A DNA stretch of 64,000 nt, from NCBI RefSeq assembly GCF_900108025.1, contig NZ_FNUS01000001.1, positions 62,001-126,000 on the forward strand. The letters run 5' to 3'. The position numbers were made by a program, and so were the translations under genes. Positions 17,573 through 25,838 of the stretch are shown here, piece after piece. The DNA comes from Halpernia humi (GTDB lineage: Bacteria > Bacteroidota > Bacteroidia > Flavobacteriales > Weeksellaceae). Under the pieces are notes generated by a model. That model was given only the letters and a program-made list of their open reading frames with translations. It searched no databases and was not told where the DNA came from. Positions within the stretch are counted from its first letter, which is position 1. Every line of letters begins with the position of its first letter.

Positions 17573-18319
17573 ATGAAAGAAAAAGACGATTTTATATTTG
17601 GTTTGCGACCTGTGATGGAAGCTTTAGAAGCAGGGAAAACCATTGACAAAATATTTTTGCAAAATGCTTTGCAAGGGCAAATTTATGCAGAATTAAAAGC
17701 CACTTTGGCAAAACATAAAATCCGCGCGAATTATGTTCCTGTGGAAAAATTAAACCGATTTACACGTAAAAACCATCAAGGCGTGGTCGCTTTTATTTCC
17801 GATGTTCCGTTTTATAATATTGAGAATGTTTTGCCGCAAATTTTTGAAGAAGGAAGAACGCCTTTTTTGTTAATGCTCGATAGATTGACAGATGTTAGAA
17901 ATTTTGGCGCGATTTGTAGAACAGCAGAATGCGTGGGAATCGATGCGATAATTATTCCCGAAAAAGGCGGCGCACCTATAAATTCTGACGCCATAAAAAC
18001 TTCAGCTGGCGCGCTTTATAATATTAAAATTTGTAAAGAAAAAAATTTGGCACATACGGTAGATTTTCTTCAACAATCGGGTGTTCAGGTTTTTGCAGCA
18101 ACTGAAAAAGCACAAAAATTAATTTACGAGGTTGATTTTTCAGGCCCTTCATTAATTGTAATGGGCAACGAAGAAACAGGAATTTCAAAAGAAGTTTTGC
18201 ACCATTCTGATGAGAAAATTAAATTACCACTGCAAGGTAAAACCCAATCTTTGAATGTTTCTGTGGCTTGTGGCGCAATTTTGTACGAAGCCGTTCGCCA
18301 AAAATTAACCATTGCTTAA
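17573..18319 (+). CDS. rlmB: 23S rRNA (guanosine-2'-O)-methyltransferase, RlmB type
   Basis: A 248-residue SpoU/TrmH (SPOUT) methyltransferase. The N-terminal substrate-binding domain begins FIFGLRPVMEALEAG; the knot domain has motif 1 NFGAICRTAECVG, motif 2 VMGNEETGIS and motif 3 IKLPLQGKTQSLNVSVACG. It methylates a guanosine in domain V of 23S rRNA (position 2251 in E. coli). Other TrmH-like targets cannot be excluded by motifs alone. Confidence 0.9.
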   Translation: MKEKDDFIFGLRPVMEALEAGKTIDKIFLQNALQGQIYAELKATLAKHKIRANYVPVEKLNRFTRKNHQGVVAFISDVPFYNIENVLPQIFEEGRTPFLLMLDRLTDVRNFGAICRTAECVGIDAIIIPEKGGAPINSDAIKTSAGALYNIKICKEKNLAHTVDFLQQSGVQVFAATEKAQKLIYEVDFSGPSLIVMGNEETGISKEVLHHSDEKIKLPLQGKTQSLNVSVACGAILYEAVRQKLTIA

Positions 18320-18435
18320 CTTTAATTAAAAAAAAATTAAATAGATTTATCGGAACCCTTTTTAGCAAAATTCTAAATGATATTAAACTTAAGAGATTTG
18401 CGATAAAAAAATACAAGAAAATTAGACAAAACTTT

Positions 18436-19494
18436 ATGAAAAATATTTTAGCCATTGCGCTTATTTCTTTAACAATCGTTTCTTGCAAAAAAGAAACAAA
18501 AAAAGTTACAAAAGTAGATCCAGCCACAGGAAAAACCATAACGGTAGAAGTTCCGGTGGTTGATTCTGCAAAAACGACACAAGTAAAAACAGAAAATTTC
18601 GCCATAAAAGATTCCGCAGGAATTTATAAACACACATTTCTTTTAGAAAAAGGCAAAACCTATCCCTTCGTTACCTACCAAAAAGATTTGCAAGAAGTTA
18701 CCGATCCAACTGGTAAAAAAGCGAGTGGAACAAGCGAAGCAACAGACGAAATGTCTTTTACAGTTAATGATTTTAAAAATAATATTTACGATATTTCAAT
18801 TAATTTAATCAGCAAAAGAAATTCGCAATCTAGCAATGGAAAAACGACGGTGGTTGATACGAAACAAGCCGCACCAAAAGACGAACAATTGAAAACAATG
18901 TGGACTATTAATAAGGCTTTGGTGGGAAACAAGCTCGATATGAAAATGAATAAAAACGGCAAAGTCATTTCTATCACTGGTTTTGATGCTGTTTATAAAA
19001 AAGTGAATGCTGCCGCGGCGTCAATCATTAAAGATGAAAAAACGCGACAAGGTTTTCTAGAAAATTTTAAACAAAATTTTGATGAGAAAATGTTGAAAGA
19101 TCAATTCAGCAAAAATCTGTCGTTTTTCCCTGCAAAAGGTGTGAAAATTGGCGAAAATTGGTCGGTTTCAGAAAATGCTTCACCGGATGGAAAAGTAAAA
19201 TTGACCACCAATTACACTTTAAAAAATGTAAAAAATGGTGTTGTTGAAATTTCTGTAAAAGGTGGGATTCCTACAAAATCGGATAAAAAATCTCAAAATG
19301 GCGTTACGCATTCGATGAGCACAGAATTGTCGCAAAATGGAACTATAAAATTTGACCAAAATTCTGGGTGGATTAAAAGCCAAAACATAGGCGTAAATAC
19401 GACGCAAAAAGAAAGCATTTCTGACGGTAAAAAATCGCAGTCGATGACCAGTAAATCTACGTCGTCTGTAATTATAAATCCTTCAAATAAATAA
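18436..19494 (+). CDS. Outer-membrane-type lipoprotein (possibly DUF6263 family)
   Basis: A 352-residue protein with a lipoprotein signal (AIALISLTIVSC, lipid-attached Cys17) followed by a very Lys/Thr-rich linker. The rest is beta-rich and repeats motifs of the form MSFTVNDF and FFPAKGVKIGENWSVS, seen in a family of Bacteroidetes lipoproteins that I recall as DUF6263; that name is unchecked. The ATG at 18436 is chosen because the frame upstream lacks any export signal and runs back into rlmB. The function is unknown. Confidence 0.75.
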   Translation: MKNILAIALISLTIVSCKKETKKVTKVDPATGKTITVEVPVVDSAKTTQVKTENFAIKDSAGIYKHTFLLEKGKTYPFVTYQKDLQEVTDPTGKKASGTSEATDEMSFTVNDFKNNIYDISINLISKRNSQSSNGKTTVVDTKQAAPKDEQLKTMWTINKALVGNKLDMKMNKNGKVISITGFDAVYKKVNAAAASIIKDEKTRQGFLENFKQNFDEKMLKDQFSKNLSFFPAKGVKIGENWSVSENASPDGKVKLTTNYTLKNVKNGVVEISVKGGIPTKSDKKSQNGVTHSMSTELSQNGTIKFDQNSGWIKSQNIGVNTTQKESISDGKKSQSMTSKSTSSVIINPSNK

Positions 19495-19516
19495 TTGTAA
19501 TTTTTTTATACTTGAT

Positions 19517-19747
19517 ATGTTTAAAGATATTTTAAGTTTAATACTTGCCATCATCATCATTTCTTACGTTTGGAAAATAATTAAAAATTTATTTTTCACA
19601 TCTTTAATGAAAAATTTTCAGCAGAAAAATCCTCAAAATGATACAACTGTGAAAAATCCACAAGGTTCAAATATCAATCAAAAAGTGCATTGGGACGCTG
19701 AAACTGTGGATTTTGAAGAAGTGAAAGAACCCAAAGATCAATCTTAA
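19517..19747 (+). CDS. Small membrane-anchored protein, DUF4834-like
   Basis: 76 residues: one N-terminal helix (DILSLILAIIIISYVWKII) and a short polar tail that ends in a strongly acidic segment (VDFEEVKEPKDQ). This architecture and its place beside a YfhO gene fit the DUF4834 family of Bacteroidetes. It lies 22 nt after the lipoprotein gene and 16 nt before yfhO, so it is probably co-transcribed with both. The function is unknown. Confidence 0.65.
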   Translation: MFKDILSLILAIIIISYVWKIIKNLFFTSLMKNFQQKNPQNDTTVKNPQGSNINQKVHWDAETVDFEEVKEPKDQS

Positions 19748-19763
19748 TAAATTCTGCAAAATA

Positions 19764-22325
19764 ATGCTGAAAAACAAAAATTATATTTTCATTGCTGCCA
19801 GTTTACTTGTATTTGTAATCTTGGCCATTGTTTACGCAAATCCAGTTCTAAACGGCAAGCAACTTTTTCAACATGATATTGTGCAATACCGTGGCGGCGC
19901 AAAAGAATTATTAGATTTCAGAGCCAACAACGGAAAAGAAACCTATTGGAGCGATTCTATGTTTGGCGGAATGCCGACTTACCAAATGGGCGCCCAGTTT
20001 CGTGGCGATTTAATCCGCAGCGTGGATGATTTTTTTATGCTTTTGCCGAAACCAGCCAATTATTTATTTCTTCTATTTTCTGGCTTTTTTCTTTTGGGAT
20101 TAGTGGTGGTTAGAAATTGGAAATATGCACTTTTGGGTGCTACTTTTTTCGGATTATCTACTTATTTTTATATCGCTTTGGCTGCCGGACATAACGGTAA
20201 AATACACACAGTGGCTTATTTTGCACCACTTTTAGCAGGTGTTTTACTCGTTTATGTAAGAAAAAAATATGTGCTTGGTTTTATTGTGACTACTTTTTTC
20301 ATGGCTTTGCAAATTTTTGCAAACCATCCGCAGATGACTTACTATTTCTTTATAGCGCTAGGATTTTTATTTTTATCGGAATTTTTACGGGCGATTTTAA
20401 AGAAAATTTCTTGGAAACATTTTGGGATTTCCACAGGAATTTTGGCCGTTGCTTTCACTTTGGGAATCGGGATGAATTCGCAAAGGATTATGGCAAATTC
20501 AGAATACATCAAAGAAACCGTGCGTGGAAAACAGATTTTGAATAGCGAAAACCAAGCAAACGGAAAATCTGGGATGGACAAAGAAAGTATGCTGATGTGG
20601 AGTTACGGCAAACTTGAAACTTTAAATTTATTTATTCCGCGTTTGATGGGCGGCGGAAGTCAGGAAGAAGGTTCGGAAAAAATGATGGGCGATATTCAGG
20701 AGTTGGTTCGGAATAATGCAACGTCACAAGAGGAAGTTAATAATATTGTAAAAGCGCTGCAAAGTCCTACTTATTGGGGCGACCAACCGGGAACTTCAGG
20801 GCCGGCTTATCAAGGCGCAGTTGTCATTTTTCTTGCAATTTTAGGCTTTTTCTTCGCATGGAAGAAATACAAATATTGGATTTTTGCCGCATCCGTTCTC
20901 ACCATATTTTTAGCCTGGGGAAGCAATTTTATGTTTGTCTCAAACTTTTTTATCGATTTTGTACCGTTTTACAATAAATTTCGCGCACCGAGTTCTATTT
21001 TAGTCGTTGTAGAATTATTGTTTCCATTGATAGCAATCATCGGGCTTTATCGCTTTTTTAATTCTGATGAAAAGATAGAAACTTCTGAAGAAAATATTTT
21101 GACAGCAGAATACAAGCAGAAAATTTTGATATACGTAAGTTCTGCAGTTTTGGGCATTACTCTAATATTATTACTTTTTGGGAAAAGCCTTCTCGGTTTT
21201 CATACAGATATTGAAAAAACCTATTTGCCGCCTTATTTGATGGACTATTTGGTAGATGCGCGTTATAAAGTTTTCCAAATTGATGCCTTGAAAGCCATTC
21301 TTTATGTAGCGCTTACCGCAGCAGTTCTTTATTTAAGTTTAAAGAAAAAATTATCGCAAAATTTGGCTTTAATTATGATTGGATTAATCAGTTTATTTGA
21401 TCTTTGGACGGTTAATAAACGCTATTTAAACAATGATAATTTTGTGGATAAAACTTTTGCTTTGCAACCTTTCCAAACCGAAACCTCAGATTTGTTGATT
21501 GATAAAGTGGGCGATAATCAAAATTTAAAATCTTTATTAAACAATGTTAACGTCAACAAAACTTTGGAAACCATTGCAGATAAAGACAAAACGCATTACC
21601 GAATTTTTAATAATATTTTAGGCACTTTTAGTGAGACCAACACGTCTTATTTTAAATCTTCCATCGGCGGCTATCACGCGGTAAAATTACGGCGATATGA
21701 TGATTTAATTAATGCCTATTTTTCTACTTTAGACTCTATAAAAACGCCAAAAATTTTAAATTTATTAGATGCAAAATATTTGGTTTTGGGCACGCCAGAA
21801 AAGCCACAAGCCGTTCCAAATCCTGAAAGCAACGGAAATGCATGGTTTGTTTCCAACCTAAAATTTGTAAAAACACCAAACGAAGAACTCAATTCTCTTG
21901 GCGAAATAGATTCTAAAAAAACAGCAGTAATTTCAGACTCGGATAAAAATTATTTTGATGGAAAAAATTTAGCAAAAGATTCTACAGCAATTATTAATTT
22001 AACAAAATACCAACCGAATTCTTTGGAATATAAAACTCAATCTAAAACGCCGCAACTCGCTGTTTTTTCCGAAATTTATTATCCTGAAGGTTGGAAAATG
22101 TTTATTGATGACGTAGAAGTTCCTTACATAAAAGCCGATTATTTGTTGCGCGCCGTTTATGTTCCCGCAGGAAATCACACAGTGCAAATGGTTTTTGAAC
22201 CTAAAGTAATCGCAACTGGAAAAATTATTTCATTGATTTCTCTTTTAATATTTTTAATTTTAAGCGGTTTGGGAATTTATTTTGTTTACCGTAAAAGAGA
22301 GCCACGAAGTGGCGAAATAAAATAG
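19764..22325 (+). CDS. YfhO family integral membrane protein
   Basis: An 853-residue protein with roughly a dozen helices in its first ~530 residues, a soluble beta-rich domain (~600-815) and a last helix at ~825-845. The opening DIVQYRGGAKELLDFR and the loop GGMPTYQMG are typical of YfhO proteins, which resemble GT-C glycosyltransferases and in Firmicutes glycosylate lipoteichoic acid; a role in surface-glycan or lipoprotein modification is an inference here. The final codons (REPRSGEIK) lie on a hairpin repeat, described separately, which suggests that the original C-terminus was replaced. Confidence 0.85.
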   Translation: MLKNKNYIFIAASLLVFVILAIVYANPVLNGKQLFQHDIVQYRGGAKELLDFRANNGKETYWSDSMFGGMPTYQMGAQFRGDLIRSVDDFFMLLPKPANYLFLLFSGFFLLGLVVVRNWKYALLGATFFGLSTYFYIALAAGHNGKIHTVAYFAPLLAGVLLVYVRKKYVLGFIVTTFFMALQIFANHPQMTYYFFIALGFLFLSEFLRAILKKISWKHFGISTGILAVAFTLGIGMNSQRIMANSEYIKETVRGKQILNSENQANGKSGMDKESMLMWSYGKLETLNLFIPRLMGGGSQEEGSEKMMGDIQELVRNNATSQEEVNNIVKALQSPTYWGDQPGTSGPAYQGAVVIFLAILGFFFAWKKYKYWIFAASVLTIFLAWGSNFMFVSNFFIDFVPFYNKFRAPSSILVVVELLFPLIAIIGLYRFFNSDEKIETSEENILTAEYKQKILIYVSSAVLGITLILLLFGKSLLGFHTDIEKTYLPPYLMDYLVDARYKVFQIDALKAILYVALTAAVLYLSLKKKLSQNLALIMIGLISLFDLWTVNKRYLNNDNFVDKTFALQPFQTETSDLLIDKVGDNQNLKSLLNNVNVNKTLETIADKDKTHYRIFNNILGTFSETNTSYFKSSIGGYHAVKLRRYDDLINAYFSTLDSIKTPKILNLLDAKYLVLGTPEKPQAVPNPESNGNAWFVSNLKFVKTPNEELNSLGEIDSKKTAVISDSDKNYFDGKNLAKDSTAIINLTKYQPNSLEYKTQSKTPQLAVFSEIYYPEGWKMFIDDVEVPYIKADYLLRAVYVPAGNHTVQMVFEPKVIATGKIISLISLLIFLILSGLGIYFVYRKREPRSGEIK

Positions 22326-22357
22326 CATAGGGTGAAACCCTATGAGCGAAATAAAAT
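22301..22357 (+). repeat. Two tandem GAA-loop hairpins with shared tail; the first encodes the YfhO C-terminus
   Basis: Hairpin 1 is GCCAC-GAA-GTGGC (22301-22313) followed by GAAATAAAAT. Hairpin 2 is CATAGGGT-GAA-ACCCTATG (22326-22344), then AGC and the same GAAATAAAAT tail. The loops and tails are identical while the stems differ, which marks them as members of one structured repeat family. The yfhO stop codon lies at 22323-22325 in the tail of the first unit. Confidence 0.75.
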
Positions 22358-22389
22358 GAATGATATATTCAATTTGTTTTTTGAATTAT

Positions 22390-22418
22390 CCTTGTCAAGG
22401 TTTTAAACCTTGACAAGG
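22390..22418. repeat. Nested palindrome (14-bp arms)
   Basis: CCTTGTCAAGGTTT, one T, then its exact reverse complement. Each arm carries the near-perfect dyad CCTTG-n-CAAGG. It lies between yfhO and the next gene, both on the plus strand. Confidence 0.8.
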
Positions 22419-22466
22419 CATAAAAGAAATGAATTTGTTAATGTTAAATTGAGTATTTTTTAAATT

Positions 22467-23135
22467 ATGAATAGTGAAGTGAAAATATTAGCAAGTTATG
22501 ATGTATTAGATGTTGAAGAGGTAATTACAGATATTGAGAAAAGTTTTAATATAAATTTTGAAGAAAACGAACTTGGGCATATAAAAACCTTTGGCGAATT
22601 TCAAGACTATGTAATTCAAAAAATGGAAGGCGATGAAAATTTTGATTGCACTTCACAGCAAATATTTTATAAATTAAGAAAAATAATTTCAGAAAATTTT
22701 AATTTTAAATCTGAAAATATAAACCCTAAAACTTCACTTAATGAAATATTCCCATTAAATAATAGAAGACAAAATGTTTCAAAAATGCAGAAGTTATTGA
22801 ATTTTAGTGGAAATATTTTAATATTGGACAATATTTCGCAAATAGTTCTTATTTCTGTTTTTACTATTTCAATTGTCGTATTTTTCTTTAATTTTTTTAA
22901 TGGCGCAATTATTTTTGTAATTGGCTTACTACTTTCAGAATTTTTAAAAGCCAATACTTTTAAAGTTAAAAATATAAAAGAATTATCATATTTAATTTTG
23001 AAAGAGAATTATGCAAATTCTCGTAGTGTTGCAAAAACATTTAATCCAAATGAAATTAGAAATGCAATTCAAGATATTTTTTCTGATAAACTTCAAATTG
23101 AAAAATCTAAACTTATTTACAACGCTCAATTATAA
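22467..23135 (+). CDS. Unknown two-helix membrane protein with acyl-carrier-like N-terminus; possibly frameshifted
   Basis: 222 residues. Residues ~13-100 have the helix pattern of a phosphopantetheine-type carrier or a related fold (DVEEVITDIEKSFNINF, then KTFGEFQDYVIQKM and CTSQQIFYKLRKII), but no DSL serine motif is present. Two helices follow at ~122-142 and ~144-160. After the stop at 23135 the +1 frame stays open to 23214 and would add about 25 residues ending KYFDELEL, so the C-terminus may have been cut by an indel near 23105-23130. I do not recognise the family and assign no function. Confidence 0.6.
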   Translation: MNSEVKILASYDVLDVEEVITDIEKSFNINFEENELGHIKTFGEFQDYVIQKMEGDENFDCTSQQIFYKLRKIISENFNFKSENINPKTSLNEIFPLNNRRQNVSKMQKLLNFSGNILILDNISQIVLISVFTISIVVFFFNFFNGAIIFVIGLLLSEFLKANTFKVKNIKELSYLILKENYANSRSVAKTFNPNEIRNAIQDIFSDKLQIEKSKLIYNAQL

Positions 23136-23281
23136 TTTTGACCAATCAAAAAATATTAATCATTTAGGTCAGGAAACTTTTATTAATAAATATTTTGACG
23201 AATTAGAGTTATAATTTTTGCTTTTGCTAACTTTTGAGAAATAATAAAAGAAAAACTTTGCCACTTTTGCGGTAGAAATTA

Positions 23282-24568
23282 ATGAATCAATCAAAAAAAA
23301 TATTAATAATTTCCTATTATTGGCCGCCTGCAGGTGGACCCGGAGTTCAGCGGTGGTTGAAATTCACAAAATATTTACCAGAATTTGGTTGGAAACCAAC
23401 GCTTTTTATTCCCGAAAATCCAAGTTATCCGATTATTGATAAAAGTCTTGAAAACGAAGTTTCACCAGATTTAGAAATTATTAAAACCAAAATTTGGGAA
23501 CCTTATCAACTGGCAGAAAAATTTGGAAAAGACAATAAAAAGTTCAAAGCAGGGCAGTTTGATGTGAAAGAAAACCAAACTTGGAAATCAAAATTATCAA
23601 TTTTCGTTCGTGGGAATTTTTTCATTCCAGATGCGCGTGTTTTTTGGGTAAAGCCTTCCATTAATTATTTAAAAAAATATTTAGCGGAAAATCATTTCGA
23701 TGCAATCGTCACAACTGGACCGCCGCATTCTATGCATTTGATTGGTTTAGGTTTAAAAAAAGAATTTCCGAATTTGAAATGGATTGCAGATTTCCGCGAT
23801 CCGTGGACGGAAATTTCCTATTATAAACATTTAAAACTGACAAATTCTGCGGATAAAAAGCACAAAAATTTAGAACAGAAAGTCTTTCAAAATGCAGATA
23901 TAACTTTGGCTACAAGTTTCGCAGATGCTGAAAATTTTAGAAGAAAAGGAGCAAATGCAATTTGCATTACGAATGGTTTTGATAAGATGGAGGTTGAGGT
24001 TGAGGTTGAAACTGAAAAATTCACTTTAAGTTATATTGGCGTTTTAGAACAATTGCGAAATCCTGAAAATTTATGGCAAGTTTTAAAAGATTTAATTGCT
24101 GAAAATCGAGAGTTTTCAAATGATTTTGAGTTAAAGTTTGTGGGAAAAATTGATGATTTGATTTTAAATAAATTGGAAAATTCTACTTTAAAAAATTCTA
24201 TCAAAAATGTAGGTTATTTATCTCACGAAGAATCTAATTTGGAAATGCAACAATCAGATTTGTTGTTGATTACCAATTTCCCTGAAGAAAAATCAAAAGG
24301 CATTATTCCCGGGAAATTGTTTGAGTATTTACAAACCGGAAATACGATCTTAAGTTTCGGGCCCAAAAACGCCGATGTTGAAAAAATATTGAATGAAACC
24401 AATTCTGGGAAACATTTTTCTTTTGAGGATTCTGAAAATTTAAAGCAATTTATTTTAGAAAAATACGAAGAGTGGAAGCGTGGCGAAACTTCATTAATTG
24501 AAAGAAATATTTCTCAATATTCACGCAGAATTTTAACTAAAAAATTGGTTGAAGTTTTAGAAAAGTAA
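23282..24568 (+). CDS. Family 4 (GT-B fold) glycosyltransferase
   Basis: 428 residues. The N-terminal Rossmann half starts with the GT4 glycine loop YWPPAGGPGVQRW (~10-22); WIADFRDPW lies near 162; the C-terminal half has IPGKLFEYLQTG (~341-352), the usual nucleotide-sugar-binding region. It would transfer a sugar in surface polysaccharide or glycolipid synthesis. The run EVEVEVETE is encoded by three tandem gaggtt hexamers (~23991-24008). The gene stands alone after the unknown membrane protein. Confidence 0.88.
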   Translation: MNQSKKILIISYYWPPAGGPGVQRWLKFTKYLPEFGWKPTLFIPENPSYPIIDKSLENEVSPDLEIIKTKIWEPYQLAEKFGKDNKKFKAGQFDVKENQTWKSKLSIFVRGNFFIPDARVFWVKPSINYLKKYLAENHFDAIVTTGPPHSMHLIGLGLKKEFPNLKWIADFRDPWTEISYYKHLKLTNSADKKHKNLEQKVFQNADITLATSFADAENFRRKGANAICITNGFDKMEVEVEVETEKFTLSYIGVLEQLRNPENLWQVLKDLIAENREFSNDFELKFVGKIDDLILNKLENSTLKNSIKNVGYLSHEESNLEMQQSDLLLITNFPEEKSKGIIPGKLFEYLQTGNTILSFGPKNADVEKILNETNSGKHFSFEDSENLKQFILEKYEEWKRGETSLIERNISQYSRRILTKKLVEVLEK

Positions 24569-24570
24569 AT

Positions 24571-24612
24571 TTTTCACGCAATGACCGCAAAGTTTTTCGC
24601 AATGAGCGCAAA
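24571..24612 (+). repeat. Tandem pair of TTTTC(AC)GCAATGAsCGCAAA units
   Basis: Two ~20-bp direct repeats (24571-24591 and 24594-24612), plus a shorter third match near 24619, directly after the glycosyltransferase stop codon. Confidence 0.65.
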
Positions 24613-24662
24613 TCAATATTCGCAATATTTAAAAATCTGCGAGAAACAAAAAAGTTTTTAAA

Positions 24663-24739
24663 ATCTTGATTCTTGTCTCTAAAATCTTGGTTCTTAATTA
24701 AACCAGTTCCAATTCATCACCCGAAATATACGTTTTAAA
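24663..24739 (-). repeat. 77-bp direct repeat, distal copy of the mutS2 3' end
   Basis: Matches 25762-25838 at 71 of 77 positions by eye. Read on the minus strand it carries FKTYISGDELELV plus a stop, i.e. the last codons of mutS2 (FKTQISGDELERV), followed by the same 35-nt heptamer-phased flank (atcttga, ttcttgt, ctctaaa, atcttgg, ttcttaa). It lies downstream of the ABC ATPase gene. Confidence 0.8.
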
Positions 24740-24783
24740 AGCGCTGAAATTTAACAAAAATTTGGTTCAAATTGGAACTTTAA

Positions 24784-25434
24784 CTATTTTAAATATCCAA
24801 AAAAACGCAAGTCTTCTTCTGATTTAATTATTTTTGTCGCGCTATCTTTAATTAAATAAATTTTATCCGAAATTGTCATTACATTTTTGTAGTTATGGTC
24901 TGTCAGAATTATACCTTTATCTTTTCTGCTTTTCAAGATTTCGTCTTTTACAATATCTATAAATTTTGGTGAAAGTGAAGCAAAAGGTTCATCTAAAATT
25001 GCAAATTTGCAATCGGAATAAATTACCATTAAAATTTCTATCAACCGTAATTCTCCGCCAGAAAGTTGCGAAAATTTTGCTTTTAGATGCGGTTTTATCA
25101 ATCTATTTTCCAATAAAACTTGAGCATTTTCATTATCGCAAAAAACGTTGATGAGATTTTCGATGGAAATATGCCGAGGTAAAAAACTTTGTTGTGGCAA
25201 AAGATGAATTAAATTTTTATTGTCAGAAATTGCTTTTATAATTTTTGTTCCAACTTTTACAAATTTGTTTTCTGCTTTTAAAGAACCAAAAATAATTTCT
25301 AAAAGTGTGGTTTTGCCACAACCATTTCTCCCAAGAATTCCTACGACTTCACCTTTTTCACAAGAAAGATAAATATCAGACAAAATTTTATGGTTTCCGA
25401 AATGTTTTTCAATACTATCAACTTGTAATTTCAT
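24784..25434 (-). CDS. ABC transporter ATP-binding protein of a mini-ABC cassette
   Basis: A 216-residue ATPase: Walker A GILGRNGCGKTT, Q-loop region LLPQQSFLP, signature QLSGGELRLIEIL, Walker B FAILDEPFASLSP, H-loop LTDHNY. All catalytic elements are intact. The ATG at 25434 is chosen: it overlaps the stop codon of the upstream gene (ATGA) and starts at MKLQVDSIEKHFG, where the domain begins. The only membrane partner in sight is the 88-residue protein just upstream. Substrate and direction are unknown. The cassette lies between mutS2-derived direct repeats. Confidence 0.9.
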   Translation of the reverse strand: MKLQVDSIEKHFGNHKILSDIYLSCEKGEVVGILGRNGCGKTTLLEIIFGSLKAENKFVKVGTKIIKAISDNKNLIHLLPQQSFLPRHISIENLINVFCDNENAQVLLENRLIKPHLKAKFSQLSGGELRLIEILMVIYSDCKFAILDEPFASLSPKFIDIVKDEILKSRKDKGIILTDHNYKNVMTISDKIYLIKDSATKIIKSEEDLRFFGYLK

Positions 25435-25697
25435 GAAAAATAAAATAAAAGAGTTGGTGGCGTGCAAGTTAGAACCCAAAGATTAACTCTACTAAAGCCA
25501 AAATTATTATAAAAATGATATTCATTTTTATATAGAATTTCGTAAATGATAAAATGAAAAAGAGGAACTAAAAGAAAAAATGAACGGGAAAAATTTTGAA
25601 GATTAAAACCAGTTAAACCTGCAATTATAATGGAGAATATAATTGATGGAATTAAAATAGGGTAGTAAAAATACCAAAATACAAGCACTTTTTTCAT
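25431..25697 (-). CDS. Small membrane protein coupled to the ABC ATPase
   Basis: 88 residues with two clear helices (~8-31 and ~37-56) and a third hydrophobic stretch at the C-terminus (~72-87). Between them lies YKNEYHFYNNFGFSRVNLW, an aromatic and charged segment that could be the coupling helix contacting the ATPase. It overlaps the ATPase gene by 4 nt (ATGA), so translation is coupled. It is far smaller than a normal ABC permease subunit, so it would have to oligomerise or use another partner. The role is inferred only from position. Confidence 0.7.
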   Translation of the reverse strand: MKKVLVFWYFYYPILIPSIIFSIIIAGLTGFNLQNFSRSFFLLVPLFHFIIYEILYKNEYHFYNNFGFSRVNLWVLTCTPPTLLFYFS

Positions 25698-25709
25698 TAT
25701 TTATTTCAT

Positions 25710-25751
25710 TTAAAACCAAACTAGTTTATCACCCGAAATCTGCGTTTTAAA
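25710..25751 (-). pseudogene. Degenerate extra copy of the mutS2 3' end
   Basis: Read on the minus strand these 42 nt give FKTQISGDKLVWF and a stop, closely matching the last 13 residues of MutS2. It lacks the flank shared by the other two copies and lies just ahead of the small membrane protein gene. Confidence 0.7.
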
Positions 25752-25761
25752 AGTTTTGAAA

Positions 25762-25838
25762 ATCTTGATTCTTGCCTCTAAAATCTTAGTTCTTAATTAA
25801 ACCCGTTCCAATTCATCACCAGAAATTTGCGTTTTAAA
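25762..25838 (-). repeat. 77-bp direct repeat, proximal copy (mutS2 3' end and flank)
   Basis: Contains the genuine last 14 codons of mutS2 and 35 nt beyond its stop, in heptamer phase. It pairs with 24663-24739, 1,099 bp away in the same orientation. Confidence 0.8.

Noticed and set aside
18268-18435. Longer N-terminus for the lipoprotein after rlmB
   Set aside because: It would overlap rlmB and bury the lipoprotein signal that starts at 18436.
23011-23214. Separate 67-codon gene downstream of the unknown membrane protein
   Set aside because: Most of it overlaps the upstream gene in another frame; only its tail looks protein-like, so it is treated as a possible frameshifted C-terminus.
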